Source: Prevotella sp. (GTDB lineage Bacteria > Bacteroidota > Bacteroidia > Bacteroidales > Bacteroidaceae). From it: a stretch of 36,126 nucleotides of DNA. Position 1 is the first letter of the stretch; every line of letters begins with the position of its first letter. Positions 32,062-36,126 of this stretch are shown piece by piece. The notes below the pieces were generated by a model, which did not search any database, was not told where the DNA came from, and saw nothing but the letters and a program-made list of their open reading frames with translations. Where the stretch lies: positions 1 to 36,126 of the forward strand of contig JAEEQB010000048.1 in NCBI GenBank assembly GCA_016285075.1, given 5' to 3'. Position numbers and translations under genes: made by a program.

Positions 32062-33825
32062 ATGAATAGATTCATTTCGTTGGCATTTTCATTATTTTTG
32101 CTTCCATCAACCAACACCATGGCAGCTACCAAAACTATCAAACTGAAGGTCATAGAGACCAGTGATGTTCATGGACACTTCTTCCCCTACGACTTCATGG
32201 AGAAGAAAGCAATCAAAGGTACACTTGTACGTGCTAACACATATATAAATAAGGAACGCGTGAAATACGGCGACAATCTGCTTCTCATTGACAATGGTGA
32301 CATACTGCAGGGACAGCCATGCGTTTATTGGTCGAACTTTGTAATGCCCGATGATGAGAATCTTTCTGCTACTGTCATTAACTACATGAGGTATGATGCA
32401 GAGACAGTTGGAAACCATGACATAGAGCCTGGCCATGCAGTATATGACAAATGGATCCGTGAGGTACGGTGCCCCCTGCTTGGTGCCAATATTGTGAAGG
32501 AAGAATACAAGAATGGAAAGGCCGACCCAAAGAGTATCTATTCAGGCATCAAACCCTACTCTGTACATTACAAGGACGGCGTGAAAATTGTAGTAATAGG
32601 CATGTTGACACCAGCCATTCCCAACTGGCTGAACAAAAGCATCTGGGAAGGAATAGAGTTTGAGGAGATGGTTAGCTGTGCCAAGAAATGGATAAAGTAT
32701 ATTCAGGAGCAGGAACGTCCAGACCTCATCTTCGGCCTGTTCCATTCGGGTAAGGATGGTGGCATCGTTACCGAAGAGTACGAGGAGAATGCTACAGCAG
32801 CTGTGGCACGCGAAGTACCAGGATTCGATATTATCTTCTTCGGGCACGACCACCAGGTGCACAACGAATGGATCACCAACAAAGAAGGCAAGGAAGTGCT
32901 CATCATTGATCCATCATGCTATGTGAAGAACGTGGCCGATGCAGAAATAGAGTTGACTTACACGAACGGACATCTCACAAAGAAGGATATCAAGGGAAAG
33001 ATTGTGGATGTAACCGATGAGGATATTGACCAAGAGATGCTGAGTTACTTCCAGCCGAAAATTGACGAGATCAAGAATTATGTAGACCGCAAGATAGGAT
33101 GCTTTGAAAACTCCATCTATACCCGTGAGAGTTTCTTTGGCAACTCGGCCTTCATAGACTTGATTCATAACCTCCAACTGCAGATTTCCAAAGCTGACGT
33201 CTCGTTCAACGCTCCCCTTTCGTTCAATGCAGTCATCAATGCCGGTGATGTTACCCAAGGCGACATGTTTAAACTATACCGTTTTGAAAACCTGCTCTTC
33301 GTGCTCCGCATGACCGGTGAGGAAATCCGTAAACATCTGGAGTTCTCATACGACATGTGGGTAAACACCATGACATCACCTGATGATCATGCTCTGAAAT
33401 TAAATCAAGACTCAAAGGAAGACCAGCAACGTACTGGATTTCAAAACTACACATTCAATTTTGATTCTGCCTGTGGTATAGATTATGAGGTAGACCTTAC
33501 CAAACCTGACGGTCAAAAGGTCCGCATTCTACAGATGTCTGATGGCAAGCCATTTGATGAAAAGAAATGGTACAAGGTGGTCATGAACAGTTATCGTGCC
33601 AACGGTGGCGGAGAGTTGCTGACACGTGGTGCTGGCATACCGAAAGATTCACTGGAATCCCGTGTACTGTTCAATACTGAAAAGGATCAGCGTTACTACC
33701 TTACCGAAGAAATCATGCGTATAGGAACTGTAAACCCACAGCCCAACCACAATTGGCACTTCGTACCTGAAGAATGGGTGAAGCCTGCTCTGGAACGTGA
33801 CAGAAAACTGCTCTTCGGAAAATAA
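32062..33825 (+). CDS. Bifunctional metallophosphatase/5'-nucleotidase
   Basis: This 587-residue protein has a signal peptide (about 1-22). The N-terminal metallophosphoesterase domain shows ETSDVHGHFFP, LIDNGDILQGQP, VGNHDIEPG, GLFHSGKDGG and FFGHDHQVHNEW, the two-metal ligands. The C-terminal 5'-nucleotidase domain (from about 350) shows NSAFIDLIHNLQLQI, VINAGDVTQGDMFKLYRFEN and the substrate-binding NSYRANGGGELL. Such enzymes dephosphorylate nucleotides, 2',3'-cyclic nucleotides or related esters in the periplasm. The exact substrate is not known. It lies 16 bp ahead of nudC, giving a nucleotide-salvage-like pair. Confidence 0.93.
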   Translation: MNRFISLAFSLFLLPSTNTMAATKTIKLKVIETSDVHGHFFPYDFMEKKAIKGTLVRANTYINKERVKYGDNLLLIDNGDILQGQPCVYWSNFVMPDDENLSATVINYMRYDAETVGNHDIEPGHAVYDKWIREVRCPLLGANIVKEEYKNGKADPKSIYSGIKPYSVHYKDGVKIVVIGMLTPAIPNWLNKSIWEGIEFEEMVSCAKKWIKYIQEQERPDLIFGLFHSGKDGGIVTEEYEENATAAVAREVPGFDIIFFGHDHQVHNEWITNKEGKEVLIIDPSCYVKNVADAEIELTYTNGHLTKKDIKGKIVDVTDEDIDQEMLSYFQPKIDEIKNYVDRKIGCFENSIYTRESFFGNSAFIDLIHNLQLQISKADVSFNAPLSFNAVINAGDVTQGDMFKLYRFENLLFVLRMTGEEIRKHLEFSYDMWVNTMTSPDDHALKLNQDSKEDQQRTGFQNYTFNFDSACGIDYEVDLTKPDGQKVRILQMSDGKPFDEKKWYKVVMNSYRANGGGELLTRGAGIPKDSLESRVLFNTEKDQRYYLTEEIMRIGTVNPQPNHNWHFVPEEWVKPALERDRKLLFGK

Positions 33826-33841
33826 TGTATAAAAATAGACG

Positions 33842-34618
33842 ATGACTGAAAGACTGTATTTCGTTTTCTGCAAGGAAGACCTGCTTATTGAACAGCAGCC
33901 TGACGGAACTTTTGCCATACCCTTTGCCAATCAGCCTCCAACCGAGTTGAAGCCATGGACGCACTTGATGGAAGTGACAGCACCCAACGGAGTGAAGGTC
34001 TACACCTACAAAATAGATGTTCCTGTCAGCGCAGAACAACATCCTACCCTTCAAATGTGTCCTCTGCGCCAAAGCTACTACAAATTGCCACGTGAGCTTT
34101 ACCTCATAGCAGGCAAATGCCAGGAGTTGCTCTATTGGGATCAGAATTCCCGATTCTGCGGAGTCTGTGGAGCACCGATGAAGATGCAAACAGAGATATC
34201 CAAACGATGCACGGAGTGCGGAAAGGAGGTCTGGCCCCAGTTGGCCACTGCTGTCATCGTGCTTATTCACCGTGATGATGAGGTTCTGTTGGTGAGGGCT
34301 AAGAACTTCAGAAGAGATTTTTACGGATTAGTAGCCGGTTTTGTAGAGACGGGAGAAACGCTGGAAGAAGCCGTAGCACGCGAAGCCATGGAAGAAACAG
34401 GGGTAAGGATTGACAACATCCGTTACTTTGCCAGCCAGCCTTGGCCTTATCCCTGTGGGTTGATGGTAGGATTCAATGCCGACTACGTCAGTGGAGAGAT
34501 ACACTTGCAGAAAAGCGAAATAGCTAAAGGTGGATGGTTCCGTCGGGACAATCTGCCACAGATACCTGAAAAACTCTCTATAGCACGCATGCTGCTTGAT
34601 GCGTGGATGGATGCTTAG
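33842..34618 (+). CDS. nudC: NAD(+)/NADH diphosphatase, NudC-type
   Basis: This 258-residue protein has an N-terminal domain, a four-Cys zinc ribbon (RFCGVCGAPM and KRCTECGKEV, about residues 108-130), and the Nudix box GFVETGETLEEAVAREAMEE (then TGV) at about 165-187. The SQPWPYPCGLM segment (usually SQPWPFP) marks the NADH-diphosphatase subgroup. NudC cleaves NAD(H) to AMP and NMN(H) and removes NAD caps from RNA. Start ATG 33842 follows the nucleotidase by 16 bp. The end overlaps the convergent lipoprotein gene by 4 bp. Confidence 0.94.
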   Translation: MTERLYFVFCKEDLLIEQQPDGTFAIPFANQPPTELKPWTHLMEVTAPNGVKVYTYKIDVPVSAEQHPTLQMCPLRQSYYKLPRELYLIAGKCQELLYWDQNSRFCGVCGAPMKMQTEISKRCTECGKEVWPQLATAVIVLIHRDDEVLLVRAKNFRRDFYGLVAGFVETGETLEEAVAREAMEETGVRIDNIRYFASQPWPYPCGLMVGFNADYVSGEIHLQKSEIAKGGWFRRDNLPQIPEKLSIARMLLDAWMDA

Positions 34619-35412
34619 TATTCCAATAGTTTCATGGACACCGATCCCGCTTTTGTAATGGTGATACCCACCAGGTAGCAGCTCACGCCATCGGTCTTGC
34701 AGACAGTAGCGTTGAAATGGAAACCCTCTGCATCAGCATGATCATATTCCATGTTAGTCATAACAGCCTGTTCCAAGAAACCACTGGGTACCAGCTTGCT
34801 ATATTGCTGTTTCCGGAAATCACTGGAATAAACGCGTCGCGCACCCTGGAAAAGACTGACATGTATGATATTGTCGTAATAGATATTATCCACACCAACA
34901 CCATCATCGTTATATGACGTGGAGATAACCTTATATTTCGTAGGGTTGATGGTAATATACCAATGATAGCGCTCGCCTTCAAACATAATCACAGAGTCAC
35001 GATTAACAACTGAAGTATAAGTTGTAATACCTTGAGGCTTCTCATGCTTGAAAGCCAATTCATTCAAGGGGTCATCGCTTTTGGAGAGTTTCACAACATC
35101 TCCACTGGGATTCTTGAACCAAAAGAAATACTCACCCTGCTTCACAATCGCATAGCGACGGCCACTGAGCTCCAATGAGTCGTCAATCACACGGAAATAT
35201 GAAGGCTGGCTCAAAGTATCGGGATAAAAGATGGTATCACCTATGGCCCTGAACGACACTTCGCCAGTCTCATCGTCCAACCAAATACCCTGCAGCAGGA
35301 CTTTTGCTTCACGGTTCTCCTCAGACTCGGTAACAGCACTAGGCTGACTACCCTGCTTGCCACAGGATGCCAGCATTAGGATTGCGATTGCGATGGTTAA
35401 AATATCTCTCAT
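34615..35412 (-). CDS. DUF4738-like lipoprotein
   Basis: This 265-residue protein has a lipoprotein signal (ILTIAIAILMLASC, Cys about 17), a short polar linker and a beta-rich mature part. It contains LLQGIWLDDETGEVSFRAIG, GDTIFYPDTLSQPSYFRVID, FFWFKNPSGDVVKLSKSDD and, in the C-terminal half, FEGERYHWYITINPTKYKVI. These are features of DUF4738-type lipoproteins found mainly in Prevotella. Function is unknown. It starts 10 bp after rfbC on the same strand, so is probably cotranscribed with it. Confidence 0.78.
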   Translation of the reverse strand: MRDILTIAIAILMLASCGKQGSQPSAVTESEENREAKVLLQGIWLDDETGEVSFRAIGDTIFYPDTLSQPSYFRVIDDSLELSGRRYAIVKQGEYFFWFKNPSGDVVKLSKSDDPLNELAFKHEKPQGITTYTSVVNRDSVIMFEGERYHWYITINPTKYKVISTSYNDDGVGVDNIYYDNIIHVSLFQGARRVYSSDFRKQQYSKLVPSGFLEQAVMTNMEYDHADAEGFHFNATVCKTDGVSCYLVGITITKAGSVSMKLLEY

Positions 35413-35422
35413 TCAATAAATG

Positions 35423-35971
35423 TTAATCAAAAAGCTCTGCATCTTTCAAGAAGGGCAGCTTGAAGTCTTTCTCGCTAGTAAGCACATCCAGACCTTCTAC
35501 GGGCCATTGGATATTGAGGGCTGGGTCATTCCAACGGATACCTGCTTCAGACTGTGGAGAATAGGGATTATCAACCTTATAGGTGAATACAGCCTCATTG
35601 CTCAACACAAGAAAACCATGAGCCATACCACGAGGGATAAACAATTGACGCTTGTTTTCGGCACTCAGCTCCACCATCACATATTGTCCGAAGGTAGGAC
35701 TGGAGCGACGGATATCGACAGCGACATCGACAACAGTTCCCACTATGACACGAACAAGTTTTGACTGTGAAAATGCCCCCTTCTGATAGTGCAACCCACG
35801 CAACACACCCTTTGAGGACTTCGACTCATTGTCCTGAATAAAGTCCACACGTCCTACATGTTCATAAAACTCAGACTGCTTGAAGGCTTCCATGAAATAG
35901 CCCCGCTGGTCAGCATAGACCTTCGGCTCTATTAGGTATACTCCGTTGACTTTTGTTTCCTTAAATTCCAT
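35423..35971 (-). CDS. rfbC: dTDP-4-dehydrorhamnose 3,5-epimerase
   Basis: This 182-residue protein matches RfbC/RmlC: GVYLIEPKVYADQRGYFMEA, FIQDNESKSSKGVLRGLHYQ (with the catalytic His), SKLVRVIVGTVVDVAVDIRR, LFIPRGMAHGFLVLS and TYKVDNPYSPQSEAGIRWND. It epimerises dTDP-4-keto-6-deoxyglucose at C3 and C5, the third step toward dTDP-L-rhamnose for surface polysaccharide. ATG 35971 is chosen; a TTG one codon earlier is less likely. The other rml genes are not visible here and may lie past the window edge. Confidence 0.96.
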   Translation of the reverse strand: MEFKETKVNGVYLIEPKVYADQRGYFMEAFKQSEFYEHVGRVDFIQDNESKSSKGVLRGLHYQKGAFSQSKLVRVIVGTVVDVAVDIRRSSPTFGQYVMVELSAENKRQLFIPRGMAHGFLVLSNEAVFTYKVDNPYSPQSEAGIRWNDPALNIQWPVEGLDVLTSEKDFKLPFLKDAELFD

Positions 35972-35990
35972 CAATCTTGAAAATTTGGCG

Positions 35991-35998
35991 CAAATTTA
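35991..35998 (-). promoter_or_regulatory. -7 box upstream of rfbC
   Basis: TAAATTTG (minus strand) lies 19 bp before ATG 35971. The upstream box is poor (GCTT at the expected position). The remaining 36000-36126 shows AT-rich DNA with nothing else supportable. Confidence 0.5.
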
Positions 35999-36126
35999 AA
36001 TAAAATTTTTGAGATTATAAGCCAGTTTAGATAAAAATGTGAACAAATTGCCCCGAAAAGTTAGAAATCAAGGCTCACATACGCTCAATCCTATTCTTTT
36101 CCGTGCTCTAAGTCACAATTATTTTG

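Overview
The window looks like chromosomal DNA of a Bacteroidales bacterium, most likely Prevotella or a close relative. The evidence is the promoter type (TTTG, about 20 bp, then TAnnTTTG) seen ahead of gene after gene, the near absence of Shine-Dalgarno sequences, and several families typical of the group: a DUF3244 protein, DUF4738-like and DUF3298-like lipoproteins, a C10 protease with BspA-type leucine-rich repeats and a type IX secretion-like tail, and a SerC-SerA pair in which SerA lacks an ACT domain.

Layout. Positions 1-5580 are an accessory, partly decayed region. It holds a partial unknown gene carrying a dispersed GC-rich palindrome, a candidate 6S-like structured RNA, a RelE-type toxin-antitoxin pair next to a frameshifted Rhs/YD-repeat remnant, a perfect 30+3+30 bp palindrome, a truncated secreted-protein gene, two small exported proteins, and a TPR/membrane/coiled-coil regulator split by one in-frame TAG. 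Positions 5581-13769 are a seven-gene minus-strand block (lon, tgt, lptF/G-like permease, DEAD-box helicase, DUF3298-like lipoprotein, rsmG, MBL hydrolase) with ATGA stop-start overlaps at its promoter end. Positions 13828-19350 hold a polysaccharide deacetylase-like protein, a nitroreductase-kdsC-maf operon, an unknown protein with an acidic tail, rarA with a very short leader, and a TRIC/UPF0126 channel. Positions 19351-20546 contain no convincing gene but do contain the most unusual DNA in the window: a 304-bp element with two mirrored 94-bp arms, each bearing three sites on an 11-bp period.

Positions 20547-25793 carry a secreted GH51 arabinofuranosidase, a DbpA-like helicase with motif II DEFD, and serC-serA closed by a strong terminator. 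Positions 26094-31142 encode a 1682-residue surface or secreted protease. The right end has a DnaJ-like protein, a 5'-nucleotidase-nudC pair, and an rfbC-lipoprotein pair.

Functionally most of the window is housekeeping: protein quality control, tRNA and rRNA modification, envelope assembly (LptF/G, KdsC, RfbC), serine synthesis and nucleotide hygiene (Maf, NudC). Polysaccharide and protein degradation fitting a gut or rumen lifestyle is interspersed. All calls come from reading the sequence by eye; no database search was run.
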